NCBI RefSeq assembly: GCF_014218705.1
Contig: NZ_JABBJF010000019.1
Coordinates: forward strand, 1-64,000
Length of the DNA stretch: 64,000 nucleotides
Direction of reading: 5' to 3'
DNA from: Kluyvera sichuanensis
Lineage (GTDB): Bacteria > Pseudomonadota > Gammaproteobacteria > Enterobacterales > Enterobacteriaceae
The first letter of the stretch is position 1. Each line of letters begins with the position of its first letter. The notes under the pieces were generated by a model. It saw only the letters and a program-made list of their open reading frames with translations. It ran no database searches and was not told the origin of the DNA. The translations under genes and the position numbers were made by a program. Shown piece after piece: positions 17,171 through 27,069 of this stretch.

Positions 17171-18085
17171 TTAACTCAGCTGATAGTACTTATCGACGGT
17201 GATCCGGGCGGGTATCTGCGACTCATCATTCATCTGCAGCAAATCTATTTCGATAGCGTTACAGATAGCGTCCAGCGGTAAATCATTATTTTCCATACCG
17301 AAGGGTTCTTCAAGCTCTTCTGCCAGGGTATCCAGTGAGATAAAGGTGTACGAAATCAGCACCGAAATAAACGGCGTCATGTAGTGCAGGTCAACGACCA
17401 GCGCAAACGGCAACATGATGCAGAACAGGTAGACAGTACGGTGCAAAATCAGCGAATAGGCAAACGGCACCGGGGTATTGGCGATACGCTCGCAACCGGC
17501 CAGTACGATAGACATGTCATTCAGACGAATATTCAGGCTGTGGAATAGAATATCGGACAGCGCGCCTGAACGGCGGCGCTCCGCGAGCCAATCTCCCATT
17601 ATAAGAAGAATACGGTTTGCCGGTGACTGCGCGGCTAATACCTGCGTCAGGTGCGCTTCGCAGAGGTACTTAGCCAGCACCGCGCGCGTCGGCTGGCGGC
17701 GTAACGTCAGGCGCAGACAGTGTGCAAAAGCAATCTGTAGGCGGACAAACTCCCCTACATGTGGGTCGTCATGCAGCGTATTTTTCACTTCGCGTAGCAG
17801 CGAACGTGAGGCAATCATCAACTGGCCCCAGAGCTGTCGCGCTTCGACGTAGCGGGCATAGCAGGCATTATTGCGAAAACCGAGGAATATCGCGATGGCC
17901 ACGCCCAGAATGCTGAACGGTGCGACGGTGAGCTTAAAGCCTAACGAGGAATACCACGGCAGGATGAGGATCACCACTATCGAGAGCAGGAAATTGAGCA
18001 GTAAGCGAGAGTAGATCTTCGGCAGTACAGAGCCGTGCCAGACGAAAATGCGTGCCAGCCAGTGCTGGTGTGGACGAACAATCAT
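17171..18085 (-). CDS. yneE: Bestrophin-like membrane protein YneE
   Basis: A 304-residue protein that matches E. coli YneE in sequence and length (MIVRPHQHWLARIFVWHGSV to the end DKYYQLS). The family is the bacterial branch of bestrophins, pentameric ion channels of the inner membrane, with conserved FLGFRNNACYARYVEAR and LPFALVVDLHYMTPF. The physiological ion is not settled. The frame continues upstream to 18157; the start at 18085 is chosen from homology, with only a weak ribosome-binding site. The next gene on the strand is uxaB, separated by a terminator and REP unit. Confidence 0.87.
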   Translation of the reverse strand: MIVRPHQHWLARIFVWHGSVLPKIYSRLLLNFLLSIVVILILPWYSSLGFKLTVAPFSILGVAIAIFLGFRNNACYARYVEARQLWGQLMIASRSLLREVKNTLHDDPHVGEFVRLQIAFAHCLRLTLRRQPTRAVLAKYLCEAHLTQVLAAQSPANRILLIMGDWLAERRRSGALSDILFHSLNIRLNDMSIVLAGCERIANTPVPFAYSLILHRTVYLFCIMLPFALVVDLHYMTPFISVLISYTFISLDTLAEELEEPFGMENNDLPLDAICNAIEIDLLQMNDESQIPARITVDKYYQLS

Positions 18086-18282
18086 GAGTTTTTCAATCAG
18101 GTTAATAAGTTGTGTATTAAACGTGATCTCGGTCATGTATTCAAGCGGTACTGACACTGAGATGGTATGCTTACGGGCCCCATTTTGTGCTGTTTAGCCT
18201 TGTTGGCACGGGGTTCAGGTGGGGATATATAAAAGGCATTTAATGTATGTTGTAACTAATTAGGTGTTTGAGTGAAAATACG

Positions 18283-18320
18283 GTGCGACTCCGGAGTCGG
18301 CTTTACCTCGTCCGGGCTAC
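18283..18320. repeat. Single REP-like unit
   Basis: A GC-rich imperfect palindrome (TGCGACTCCGGAGTCGG then ACCTCGTCCGGGCTAC) lies between yneE and uxaB. It shares the CCGGGCTAC end with the paired REP elements at 26978, 29265 and 33652. Confidence 0.5.
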
Positions 18321-18326
18321 ATTTGT

Positions 18327-18350
18327 AAAAAACCCGGCCGGAGCCGGGTT
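18327..18350 (-). terminator. uxaB: Intrinsic terminator of uxaB
   Basis: Read on the minus strand, AACCCGGC pairs with GCCGGGTT (18331-18350) and is followed by a run of T (18332-18327). It lies 25 bp past the uxaB stop codon. Confidence 0.75.
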
Positions 18351-18374
18351 AGTTAGATGCCTGCATGGGGGCAA

Positions 18375-19826
18375 TTAGCAGAGCGGTTGTACCGCTTTAC
18401 GCATGCCTTTAGCCAGAATGGCGTCGAGATCTGCGGCAACCTGTTCGACCAATCCATCAACTTGTGTAAGATCTTGTTCCCAGTGTTCGCTCACGGACAG
18501 TACGGCTTTCACCAGATCGGTGGTGCTAATCTGCTGGTCGCGATGCTGAGCCCACAGCTGCTGGTAGCGGTCAATCCAGTGCGCGTCGTCCTGCACCGGG
18601 TACGCTTCGCCGTTACGCTCTGCGCGGTAGAAGGCAATCAGCGCGGCCAGCGCAAAAGTCAGACGTGCAGGCAGTTTACCGCTCGCCTTCTGCCCTGCCA
18701 GCAGCTGCGGCAGGATACGGGTGCGGAACTTGGTCATGCCGTTCAGCGCGATGGAAAGCAGCTGGTGTTTGATGTACGGGTTACGGAAACGACCGGTCAC
18801 CGCGCTGGCGAAGGATTCCAGCTCGTCTTTTGGCAGATCCAGTACCGGAATGATCTCTTCATAGATAGCTTTTTCAACGAACGCGCAGATTTCTGCATCG
18901 TTCATCGCTTCGCCCACGGTATCAATCCCCGCCTGGAATGCCACTGGAACCAGCGCCGTGTGTGCGCCGTTCAGGATAGCGACTTTACGTTCTTTATACG
19001 GTTTGATGTCGTCAACGATCAGCACGTTCAGCGCCAGTTTGTCCAGACGCAGTTCGCTGGCCAGTGATTTTGGCCCCTGAATAACAAACAGATAGAAGTG
19101 CTCTGCGGTATCAAGGAAACCGTCTTTATAGCCCAGTTCCGCTTCCAGCTTAGCGGCTTCATCACGCGGGTAACCGGTGACGATACGGTCCACCAGCGTA
19201 GAGCAGAAGGCGTTAGATTCATTCAGCCAGGTCATAAATTCAGCCGGCAGCGCCCACTCCTGTGCGTAGCGAACCACCAGCTCGTGCAGCGCTTCACCGT
19301 TGTAGTCGATCAGTTCACAAGGAATGATCACCCAGCCTTTATCCGCCGCACCGTTGAAATGAGTGAAGCGTTCGAACAGCAGACGCGTCAGCTTAGCCGG
19401 GTAGCTTACCGCTGGCGCATCATCAAATTTGTCACCCGCATGGTAGCTGATGCCCGCTTCGGTGGTGTTGGAGAACACGAAGCGCATGTCCGGGTTGTGA
19501 GCCAGCTTCAGGTATTCCGCGTAGTCGGCGTAGGCGCTGATTTCACGGTTAACGGAGCGGATCAAGCGTGCGTCACTGACGGCTTCGCCCTTCTCATTCA
19601 GACCACGAATAATTGTAGTATAGAGGCCATCCTGAGTGCTCAGGGACGGCGGGAAATCGCTCGCAATAGGACGAACGATGACCACACCGGAATTCAGGTC
19701 GGTATGTTCGTTCAGCAGGTCAATCTGCCAGTCAACGAAGGCACGCAGGAAGTTGCCTTCACCGAACTGGATAATGCGTTCAGGGTAGTGGGCACCGGGG
19801 AAATCATGGCGGTTCAGTGTTTTCAC
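18375..19826 (-). CDS. uxaB: Tagaturonate reductase (altronate oxidoreductase)
   Basis: A 483-residue member of the long-chain mannitol dehydrogenase family, matching E. coli UxaB. It reduces D-tagaturonate to D-altronate with NADH in galacturonate breakdown, in the cytoplasm. Visible features are the nucleotide-binding start [17 protein letters not shown] and the catalytic segment [16 protein letters not shown] with the family lysine/asparagine/histidine. Translation starts at GTG 19826 after AAGGAA. An AATTGGT half-site at 19864-19870 just upstream recalls the ExuR/UxuR operators that control uxaB in E. coli, but it is incomplete. Confidence 0.93.
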   Translation of the reverse strand: MKTLNRHDFPGAHYPERIIQFGEGNFLRAFVDWQIDLLNEHTDLNSGVVIVRPIASDFPPSLSTQDGLYTTIIRGLNEKGEAVSDARLIRSVNREISAYADYAEYLKLAHNPDMRFVFSNTTEAGISYHAGDKFDDAPAVSYPAKLTRLLFERFTHFNGAADKGWVIIPCELIDYNGEALHELVVRYAQEWALPAEFMTWLNESNAFCSTLVDRIVTGYPRDEAAKLEAELGYKDGFLDTAEHFYLFVIQGPKSLASELRLDKLALNVLIVDDIKPYKERKVAILNGAHTALVPVAFQAGIDTVGEAMNDAEICAFVEKAIYEEIIPVLDLPKDELESFASAVTGRFRNPYIKHQLLSIALNGMTKFRTRILPQLLAGQKASGKLPARLTFALAALIAFYRAERNGEAYPVQDDAHWIDRYQQLWAQHRDQQISTTDLVKAVLSVSEHWEQDLTQVDGLVEQVAADLDAILAKGMRKAVQPLC

Positions 19827-19940
19827 AATGGGTTCCTTTCTGGATTAGTCATACAACCTGCTCAATTGGTCTAATAACTTATCAGATTTTCCGCTTATGA
19901 AACCGTGTTTTGATCAAAAGTGAGAGAATAAATAGTGAAT

Positions 19941-20468
19941 CTATAAAAATTTGTAAAATAAGGAGGTTGCCGTCAGTTCGCCATCTGGCATATAGGCATA
20001 GCGCGGCAGTTCGCCCGCTTTCTGCCAACCGCAGCGCGCATAGAAGGTCTCCGCCCCACTACCGGTGGCGGTATCCAGCACCAGCACGCTTTTCTGTGCA
20101 TCAACGGCAATCTCTTCCAGACGCTGCATCAGCGCACGAGCAATACCGCCACGACGCGCGCACTCATGCACCAGCAGCTTCGAGACATCGGCGCGATGCG
20201 GCTGGTTCTCCGGCTGGTCGATAACTAATTGTACCGTCCCGACAATCTTGTGGTCGCTATCTTTCGCCACCAGCACCACGCGTTCCGCACGAGCAACACT
20301 CGCCGCCGTTTTCTGCCAGAACGCCCGCGCCTTTTCAACGTTAAAAGGCAGCATAAAGCTCACCGACGCGCCACCGTTAACGCAGTTGCTAAGCACATCG
20401 GAAAGCGGTTCGAGGTGCGCAAGAATGTCAGCCTCAGAAAAGGTATGCAGAGTAAAAGGTGCGTTCAT
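19941..20468 (-). CDS. GNAT-family N-acetyltransferase
   Basis: A 175-residue GNAT protein with the acetyl-CoA-binding motif VHECARRGGIARALMQRLEE (motif A, R-x-x-G-x-G/A) and a following VLDTATGSGAETFYARCGW segment. The start MNAPFTLHTF follows AGGAG at a good distance; the frame continues upstream to 20525. It acetylates an unknown amine or protein. It is not found at this place in E. coli and is monocistronic between dgcF and uxaB. Confidence 0.8.
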   Translation of the reverse strand: MNAPFTLHTFSEADILAHLEPLSDVLSNCVNGGASVSFMLPFNVEKARAFWQKTAASVARAERVVLVAKDSDHKIVGTVQLVIDQPENQPHRADVSKLLVHECARRGGIARALMQRLEEIAVDAQKSVLVLDTATGSGAETFYARCGWQKAGELPRYAYMPDGELTATSLFYKFL

Positions 20469-20555
20469 GTTGATTCTCCTTGTTAGTGTGCTACACACTA
20501 TCACGCTAACAATTTGATAACACAACAGGCTTAATCATTGGATTTTCTTATGCCG

Positions 20556-21611
20556 CTAATGGGCGAAGATCTGATTTTTTCCGCGACGTTTCGCTTCGTA
20601 GAGGGCGCTATCCGCCGCCTGCAGCCAGTCGGAAACTTCATGCATGTCCGGTAAGGCATCGGCAATACCAATGCTCAGGGTTAGCGTCTGATGATGATCC
20701 GGTCGGTCCGTAACCACCGCCGTGGCATCCATAATACGCTGGGCAATACCGCGCCCCTCTTCTAATGTGGTATCCGGCAGCAGGATCACAAACTCGTCGC
20801 CTCCAAGCCTTGCTGGCGTATCGGTACCGCGCGTCGCCATCTGCAATATCTGCGAGACGGTTTTCAGCATCACGTCCCCGACCTTATGCCCGTGACGATC
20901 GTTTATTTCTTTGAAGTTGTCGAGATCGATAAACATCAGCAGCGAGTGGCCATAGTTCTGCTTCAACCGGACAAGCTCCCAGGCGATACGCTGTTCAAGC
21001 AGACGACGGTTAGCAATATCAAGCAGCGGATCGAGCATTGCGATACGTTCCAGCTCCTGGCTTTTCAGCCGCAGCTTCACCGCAATACTGTCGGTCAACA
21101 GACTCAGGGCCAGCACGTAGAGAGAAATCAGCGGCAACGTTGCCAGCATAGTCTGCTGCGTCACCTCGCCATAAAACGGCATCCCTGTCAGCACCCAGGT
21201 GCCAGCGAAAACGGAGAGCATCATCACCGCCGCTTTACGCATCAACGGGATCCCCCCGGCAGAGAGACGATCCGCCAGCAGGATCGTGGCAATCGTCACC
21301 GAAGGCAGCGGGTTCAGTGCCATTAAGGCAATCCAGAATCCCCCGGCCCCGGCATCAAATAGCAGGTTCTGGTATTCAGCATCGCGGGGTATAGGCGCAC
21401 GGACGGCGCGCAGATAGGCAACCGTTGGCCAGATAAACGCATTGCACGCCAGCAGCAGTTCAAAATAGACCGGCTGATGACGTTCAATAAGCACTGACAC
21501 AATCGGCAGGAAGCAAAGAAAGGTACCGAGCATCCGCATCAGATACATACGTCTGACAAACCGGGTTCCCGTTACCCCTTTATTCGTAATTAGTTTGTCA
21601 AATCCGTTCAT
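20556..21611 (-). CDS. dgcF: Diguanylate cyclase YneF (DgcF)
   Basis: A 351-residue membrane protein with about five or six hydrophobic helices in the first 180 residues and a GGDEF domain after that. The active-site motif is intact (RLGGDEFVIL, GGDEF at 270-274), and an RxxD inhibitory site (RGTD, 261-264) sits five residues before it, so product feedback is likely. It makes cyclic di-GMP from two GTP. The position between uxaB and yneG equals that of yneF in E. coli. Confidence 0.87.
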   Translation of the reverse strand: MNGFDKLITNKGVTGTRFVRRMYLMRMLGTFLCFLPIVSVLIERHQPVYFELLLACNAFIWPTVAYLRAVRAPIPRDAEYQNLLFDAGAGGFWIALMALNPLPSVTIATILLADRLSAGGIPLMRKAAVMMLSVFAGTWVLTGMPFYGEVTQQTMLATLPLISLYVLALSLLTDSIAVKLRLKSQELERIAMLDPLLDIANRRLLEQRIAWELVRLKQNYGHSLLMFIDLDNFKEINDRHGHKVGDVMLKTVSQILQMATRGTDTPARLGGDEFVILLPDTTLEEGRGIAQRIMDATAVVTDRPDHHQTLTLSIGIADALPDMHEVSDWLQAADSALYEAKRRGKNQIFAH

Positions 21612-21713
21612 AACGCAATTTATTCCGATACGTCGCCCGGCCTATCATATTGGACGTACGAAGTCACATCAACCTATCAAAATCGATAGCTTTTCAGAAT
21701 AAACTGATAGGTG

Positions 21714-22079
21714 TTAGCCGCCTGGCGCGTTCATTTGCAGTACCAGCCAGTGGTGGATAACGCGGACAATGTAGTTTTGCTGTTCAATACTTAGCGCCTG
21801 GCCCTGAGGAATATGATGCCATTTCTCCAGGCAGCCGCGACAACAGGTCGCCGTCGCGTGCTGAGCGATAAACACCGGGTGCCCTCGCATCGGCGTCTGC
21901 TTACCGTCATTCTTCGGCCATGCCGGAGCCAGCCTGCCCGCAACAAAATCAGCGGCATGCTGGTCAATCGTCGGCGCACCTTTGTCATAACAGTACTGCC
22001 GTTCTTTTACGCCCAGATGAAAGCGGCTGCGAAACGGTGAACGTTGCAGTCGCACAAACAGGCTTTCTAACGCGTCCAT
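21714..22079 (-). CDS. yneG: DUF4186 protein YneG
   Basis: A 121-residue cytoplasmic protein matching E. coli YneG. It has the conserved RSPFRSRFHLGVKERQY and a CCRGC cysteine/histidine cluster (HATATCCRGCLEKWH) that could bind a metal. Function unknown. Its ATG overlaps the stop of the glutaminase gene (ATGA), so the two are co-translated. Confidence 0.88.
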   Translation of the reverse strand: MDALESLFVRLQRSPFRSRFHLGVKERQYCYDKGAPTIDQHAADFVAGRLAPAWPKNDGKQTPMRGHPVFIAQHATATCCRGCLEKWHHIPQGQALSIEQQNYIVRVIHHWLVLQMNAPGG

Positions 22080-23005
22080 CAGTAAACCGAGCGTCCTATT
22101 TGTTGAGTCAGTTTTTCCAGCACGGCGACACCCGCCAGCGAGTTACCCGTCTCATCCAGCTCCGGGCTCCAGACGGCGATCGCCATCTCGTGCGGCACAA
22201 TCGCCACCACGCCGCCGCCAACGCCAGATTTCGCCGGCAGACCCACGCGCCAGGCAAATTCCCCGGCGTTTTGATACATGCCACTGGTTGCCATCAGCGC
22301 ATTCACCTGACGCGCCTGCATCGGGGAGATAACCGGCGTGTCGAGATGAATCGCCTTCCCCTGATTGGCCAGGAACAGAAAGGTATGGGCCAGCTCAATA
22401 CAGTTCATCTCCAGCGCACAGTAATGGAAATAGTTCTGCAGTACCGTCGTGACATCGTGATGGAAGTTACCGAAGGATTTCATCAGCCAGGCAATCGCCG
22501 CATTACGCGCCGAATGTTCAAACTCAGAGCGCGCCACCTGCGCATCGTAACCAATACTGGAGACGCCGCTTAGCTTGCGCACAATTTCGAGCATCCGCTG
22601 ACGCGGGGCGCTGAGTCGCCCCTGCAGCATATCGCAGACCACCAGCGCACCGGCGTTAATAAACGGGTTGCGCGGAATGCCCTGCTCGATTTCAAGCTGC
22701 AAAAGGGAATTGAAGGGTTGCCCGGAAGGATCTTTTCCGACGCGAGACCAGATCTCCTCAGCCTGATAGTGGTTCATCGCCACTACCAGACTCAGGACTT
22801 TCGAAATCGACTGGATGGAAAAACGTTCAGTCGCATCGCCCGCGCTATAGTGCTGCCCGTCGACGGTGCTGATAGCAATCCCCAGTTTATTGCCGCTGAC
22901 GCAGGCCAGTGCCGGAATATAATCCGCCACCTTCCCCTGCCCAATCAGCGGCCTGACATCATCAAGTATGGATGTCAGCATGGCATTATTGATAACCGTA
23001 GCCAC
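22079..23005 (-). CDS. glsB: Glutaminase 2
   Basis: A 308-residue glutaminase of the beta-lactamase-like fold, the same length as E. coli GlsB (YneH). It hydrolyses glutamine to glutamate and ammonia in the cytoplasm. The catalytic S-x-x-K is Ser66-Ile-Ser-Lys69 in FSIQSISKV; the [10 protein letters not shown] and [12 protein letters not shown] segments are also conserved. Translation starts at GTG 23005 after AAGGAG. It lies between sad and yneG as in E. coli and shares an ATGA junction with yneG. Confidence 0.93.
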   Translation of the reverse strand: MATVINNAMLTSILDDVRPLIGQGKVADYIPALACVSGNKLGIAISTVDGQHYSAGDATERFSIQSISKVLSLVVAMNHYQAEEIWSRVGKDPSGQPFNSLLQLEIEQGIPRNPFINAGALVVCDMLQGRLSAPRQRMLEIVRKLSGVSSIGYDAQVARSEFEHSARNAAIAWLMKSFGNFHHDVTTVLQNYFHYCALEMNCIELAHTFLFLANQGKAIHLDTPVISPMQARQVNALMATSGMYQNAGEFAWRVGLPAKSGVGGGVVAIVPHEMAIAVWSPELDETGNSLAGVAVLEKLTQQIGRSVY

Positions 23006-23075
23006 TTACACTCCTTGCCCACAGGCTATTTTCGGCCTGGGAGTATAGCAGAGCCTAAGGGCTACGTCGTTTGGG

Positions 23076-24461
23076 TTAGCGACGATCTTTCCATACCGTC
23101 TGCACATTACAGAACTCGCGCAGACCGAAGTGCGACAGTTCACGACCAAAGCCACTTTTCTTCACGCCGCCGAAAGCGACACGGGCATCGCTGGCGCTAT
23201 AGCCATTGATAAATACCCCGCCGCACTCCAGCTCATCCGCAAAGCGCTGGGCCTGGGCCGTATCACTGGTAAAGACGGTCGCCGACAGACCAAACTCGCT
23301 ATCATTTGCCAGCGCCAGCGCGTGGTCAGCGTCACGGGCAACGGTAATTGCCGCCACCGGGCCAAACATCTCCTGACGGAAAGCGGTCATGGTCGGCGCC
23401 ACATTCGCCAGTACGGTTGCCGGATAGTAGTTACCCTCGCTACTCAGCAGTTCGCCGCCAAGCAACAGCGATGCGCCCTCATTGACGGTTGCCATCACCT
23501 GGTTATGCAGTTCATCGCGCAGGTCAAAACGCGCCATTGGCCCCAGATAGTTCTCTTCGTCAGTCGGCTCACCCATTTTGAGCGCCGCCGCTGCCGCAAC
23601 AAACTTCTCGGTAAACTGTTCGGCAATACCCGCTTCGACGATAAAGCGTTTCGCCGCCGCGCAAACCTGTCCGGTATTCTGATAGCGACCAATGACTGCC
23701 GCCTGCACCGCCATGTCGATATCAGCATCGTTCAGGACGATAAACGGATCGGAACCCCCCAGCTCCAGCACGCATTTTTTCAGCGCCGCACCGGCCTGAG
23801 CACCAATCGCTTTACCTGCACGCACGCTACCGGTCACGGTAACTGCCGCAATGCGCGGGTCGTTGATCATCTGCGTCACGCCGTCGTTAGTCGCGTTAAC
23901 CCAGCTAAACACACCCGCCGGAACGCCAGCCTGCCCTACGATATCGCCAATCAGCGCCGCACAGCCCATCACGTTAGGCGCGTGCTTCAGAATATAGCTA
24001 TTCCCCGCGAGTAAAATAGGCACCGCACCGCGCAGCACCTGCCACAGCGGGAAGTTCCACGGCATAATCGCCAGCACCGGGCCAAGCGGACGGTATTCAA
24101 TCACCGCCTGGTTATTCTCAACCTGAGTCGATTCGGTGGCCAGCATCGCCGGGCCATGTTCGGCATACCAGTCGCACAGATGGGCAGATTTCGCCACTTC
24201 GCCACGCGCCTGTTTAATCGGTTTACCCATTTCACGGGTGATGCATTGCCCCATCTCTTCACCACGTTCACGCAGAACGCGGCCAATCGCACGCAGTGCG
24301 TCAGCGCGTTGCTCAATTGCCGTCTTACGCCATTGACGAAACGCGGTATCCGCCAGCGTAATGGCGATATCCACTTCCGGACCGGTTGCCCACGGCAGCG
24401 AAGCGATGGTTTCGCCGTTAGCCGGGTTAATAGAGACAGCGTGCGTTGCAGGTGAAGTCAT
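23076..24461 (-). CDS. sad: NAD-dependent succinate semialdehyde dehydrogenase
   Basis: A 461-residue aldehyde dehydrogenase matching E. coli Sad (YneI). It oxidises succinate semialdehyde to succinate, the last step of putrescine/4-aminobutyrate breakdown. The general base Glu233 (VLELGGSDPF) and nucleophile Cys267 (NTGQVCAAAKR) are present. It is followed by glsB and yneG and diverges from the regulator ptrR, the same arrangement as in E. coli. Confidence 0.93.
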   Translation of the reverse strand: MTSPATHAVSINPANGETIASLPWATGPEVDIAITLADTAFRQWRKTAIEQRADALRAIGRVLRERGEEMGQCITREMGKPIKQARGEVAKSAHLCDWYAEHGPAMLATESTQVENNQAVIEYRPLGPVLAIMPWNFPLWQVLRGAVPILLAGNSYILKHAPNVMGCAALIGDIVGQAGVPAGVFSWVNATNDGVTQMINDPRIAAVTVTGSVRAGKAIGAQAGAALKKCVLELGGSDPFIVLNDADIDMAVQAAVIGRYQNTGQVCAAAKRFIVEAGIAEQFTEKFVAAAAALKMGEPTDEENYLGPMARFDLRDELHNQVMATVNEGASLLLGGELLSSEGNYYPATVLANVAPTMTAFRQEMFGPVAAITVARDADHALALANDSEFGLSATVFTSDTAQAQRFADELECGGVFINGYSASDARVAFGGVKKSGFGRELSHFGLREFCNVQTVWKDRR

Positions 24462-24566
24462 CTTATTTCTCTCTCAATAAATTGCGTAGTGATGACAGTT
24501 TCGCCTATCCTGCCATTTATGAAAAATGAATAATATTAACCGAACCATTCACGATACGAGAATGCC

Positions 24567-25436
24567 ATGGATTTAACCCAGCTTGAGATGTTTAACGCCG
24601 TTGCCGAGACCGGCAGTATTACCCAGGCCGCCCAGCGAGTGCATCGCGTGCCCTCTAACCTGACGACCCGCATTCGCCAGCTGGAAGCGGATCTTGGCGT
24701 TGAGCTGTTCATTCGTGAGAATCAGCGGCTGCGTCTGTCGCCCGCCGGCCATAGCTTTCTACGCTATAGCCAGCAGATCCTCTCGCTGGTTGACGAAGCC
24801 CGCATGGTGGTGGCTGGCGATGAGCCGCAGGGGCTGTTTTCTCTCGGCGCGCTGGAGAGCACTGCCGCCGTACGCATTCCCGAAACGCTGGCCCGCTATA
24901 ACCAGCGCTACCCGCGCATTCAGTTTGATTTAGCCACCGGTCCATCGGGCACCATGACCGACGGTGTGCTGGAAGGCACGCTCAGCGCCGCGTTCGTCGA
25001 TGGGCCAGTGATGCATCCGGGATTGGACGGTATGCCCGTCTACCCAGAGGAGATGATGATTGTCGCCGCCCACGGGCATCCGCCGATTACCCGCGCCAGT
25101 GAGGTCAACGGCGCCAGTATCTATGCGTTTCGCGCCAACTGCTCTTACCGTCGGCATTTCGAAAGCTGGTTCCATGCCGACCAGGCGACGCCGGGGCGTA
25201 TACATGAGATGGAGTCCTATCACGGAATGCTGGCCTGCGTGATTGCCGGAGCCGGGCTGGCATTAATGCCGCGCAGCATGCTGGAAAGCATGCCGGGGCA
25301 TCATCAGGTAGAGGCATGGCCGCTGGCAGAGAAGTGGCGCTGGCTGACGACCTGGCTTGTCTGGCGACGCGGGGCCATGAGCCGCCAGTTGGAAGCCTTT
25401 ATAGCGCTACTGGATGAGCCAGCGGTTTCACCATAA
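24567..25436 (+). CDS. ptrR: LysR-family regulator PtrR (YneJ)
   Basis: A 289-residue LysR-type regulator with an N-terminal winged helix ([20 protein letters not shown]) and a type-2 periplasmic-binding-like effector domain. It matches E. coli YneJ (PtrR), reported to control the divergent sad gene and putrescine use. The 105 bp between ptrR and sad would carry its sites. Its last 38 bp overlap the convergent GNAT gene. Confidence 0.9.
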   Translation: MDLTQLEMFNAVAETGSITQAAQRVHRVPSNLTTRIRQLEADLGVELFIRENQRLRLSPAGHSFLRYSQQILSLVDEARMVVAGDEPQGLFSLGALESTAAVRIPETLARYNQRYPRIQFDLATGPSGTMTDGVLEGTLSAAFVDGPVMHPGLDGMPVYPEEMMIVAAHGHPPITRASEVNGASIYAFRANCSYRRHFESWFHADQATPGRIHEMESYHGMLACVIAGAGLALMPRSMLESMPGHHQVEAWPLAEKWRWLTTWLVWRRGAMSRQLEAFIALLDEPAVSP

Positions 25437-25869
25437 AGACGCTGAGCGGATCCGGCTGATACGGCGCAAAAGCGTCACACACTTCATAGCCGCAGCGTTG
25501 ATACAGACAGATTGCCGCATGCTGGTGAATCCCCGTCTCCAGCTGCAGCGTGCGGCAACCGCGCTGCAATGCGGCAGTTTCAAGCTCTGCCAGCAGTTTT
25601 TCGCCCAGGCGCTGACCGCGGTGCGTCGGATTGATAAAAACCCGCTTCATCTCACCGCGCCCCGCGTCATCCAGCACAATTGCCCCGCAGCCGACGGCTT
25701 CTTCCCCTTTACGGATAACCATCACGATCAGCTGATTTTGCGGCAGCGACGCGAGATCCAGCAGATGATTACTCTCCTCGGGATAGAGCGCACTTTGATA
25801 ACGGTCAAGCTCGGCGATAAGGGCATTGACGGCGGGGTCGGCGGATGGAGTTATTGCGATCGTGTACAT
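25399..25869 (-). CDS. GNAT-family N-acetyltransferase
   Basis: A 156-residue GNAT protein with acetyl-CoA-binding motif A ([26 protein letters not shown]) and the C-terminal CLYQRCGYE. It resembles enterobacterial acetyltransferases of the YsnE/PhnO sort, with an unknown substrate. It converges with ptrR and overlaps its 3' end by 38 bp, so the 3' end of each gene also encodes the other. Confidence 0.8.
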   Translation of the reverse strand: MYTIAITPSADPAVNALIAELDRYQSALYPEESNHLLDLASLPQNQLIVMVIRKGEEAVGCGAIVLDDAGRGEMKRVFINPTHRGQRLGEKLLAELETAALQRGCRTLQLETGIHQHAAICLYQRCGYEVCDAFAPYQPDPLSVFMVKPLAHPVAL

Positions 25870-26025
25870 GGGTGCAGGGTCCTGTTTTATTGTTGTTTTT
25901 CTACTCTATCATTCGCCATCGTTTAGTCTCATAGCATTAACTTATAATTTGCCCCGGCTCTTGCGCTAACCGGTTGTTAACGAGTAGTTTTATCCACTGT
26001 TATTTGTCCCTGTACTGGAATAACC

Positions 26026-26970
26026 ATGAACACGAAAGCCCGTAAAGTCATGATCATCGGCGCCGGTAACGTCGGCGCGTCAGCCGCCTATGCGCTGCTG
26101 AATCAGAATATTTGCGAAGAATTGATCCTGGTCGACCTGAATAAGACCCGTGCCGAAGCGCACGCACAGGACCTCAGCGATGCCGCGGCTTATATGCCCG
26201 GTATGATGACCATCTCCTGCCGCGATGCCAGCGACTGCGCCGATGTGGATATTGCGGTTATTACCGTCTCCGGCGGCGCGCTGAAGCCCGGCCAGACACG
26301 TCTTGATGAGCTGAAAAGCACGGCCAAAATTGTACATAGCATCGTGCCGCAGATGATGGCCGGTGGCTTTAACGGTATTTTCCTGATTGCCACCAACCCC
26401 TGCGACATTATCACCTGGCAGGTGTGGCAGCTTTCTGGTCTGCCGCGCAGCCAGGTTATCGGTACCGGAGTGTGGCTCGATACCACGCGTCTGCGCCGCA
26501 AGCTGGCTCAGGATCTGGATATTGGCGCGCAAAGCATCGACGCGTTCATTCTCGGCGAGCACGGCGACAGCCAGTTCCCAGTATGGTCGCACTCGTCGGT
26601 GTACGGTTCACCTATCGAGAACGTCTACCTGCAACGTACCGGTAAAGCACTGGATCGTGAGTCGATGGCAGAGAGAGTTCGTAAGTCAGGCTTTGAGATT
26701 TACGCCGGGAAAGGCTGCACCGAGTACGGTATTGCCGGAACCATTGCCGAAATCTGCCGTAATATCTTTACCGGCAGCCACCGCGCGCTGGCGATTTCCT
26801 GCATTCTGGACGGGGAATACGGCGTTGAAGGCGTCGCCATCGGCGTTCCCGCCGTGCTGGCGCAAAGCGGCGTACAGCAGATTATTGAACTGCAGCTCGC
26901 CGCCGAGGAGCAGGAGAAGTTTGCCCGCTCGGTGGCGATTATTAAGTCGAATATTACGCTGCTGCCGTAA
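26026..26970 (+). CDS. L-lactate dehydrogenase-like enzyme (LDH/MDH superfamily)
   Basis: A 314-residue NAD-dependent 2-hydroxyacid dehydrogenase. It has the Rossmann motif GAGNVG (12-17), Asp37 selecting NAD, the mobile-loop segment LKPGQTR with Arg92, Asn124 (ATNPCD), Arg155 (LDTTRLRR) and the catalytic GEHGDS with His179. Gln or Arg at the discriminating loop position separates lactate from malate enzymes; Gln90 here favours lactate or a similar 2-oxoacid. E. coli K-12 has no such gene at this place. It stands alone, followed by a BIME. Confidence 0.82.
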   Translation: MNTKARKVMIIGAGNVGASAAYALLNQNICEELILVDLNKTRAEAHAQDLSDAAAYMPGMMTISCRDASDCADVDIAVITVSGGALKPGQTRLDELKSTAKIVHSIVPQMMAGGFNGIFLIATNPCDIITWQVWQLSGLPRSQVIGTGVWLDTTRLRRKLAQDLDIGAQSIDAFILGEHGDSQFPVWSHSSVYGSPIENVYLQRTGKALDRESMAERVRKSGFEIYAGKGCTEYGIAGTIAEICRNIFTGSHRALAISCILDGEYGVEGVAIGVPAVLAQSGVQQIIELQLAAEEQEKFARSVAIIKSNITLLP

Positions 26971-26977
26971 GGCCTTT

Positions 26978-27060
26978 TGTAGTCCGGCCGAGGCGTTGCC
27001 GACGCCGGGGTTAGTTCAGTGCTGATTCCCGGCGTCACCTCGTTCGACCGGGCTACGGGT
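26978..27060. repeat. Paired REP elements (BIME) between ldh-like and phzF genes
   Basis: GTAGTCCGGCCGAGGCGTTG and its rough inverted copy ending CGTTCGACCGGGCTAC form two GC-rich palindromic units facing each other. They fill the whole 99-bp gap between the convergent genes, where they may stop transcription or bind gyrase or IHF. Confidence 0.65.
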
Positions 27061-27069
27061 AACAACACG

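Noticed and set aside
18357..19874. Two long plus-strand frames antisense to uxaB (236 and 258 residues)
   Set aside because: uxaB on the minus strand is clearly real; the antisense frames show no family features and have low-complexity composition.
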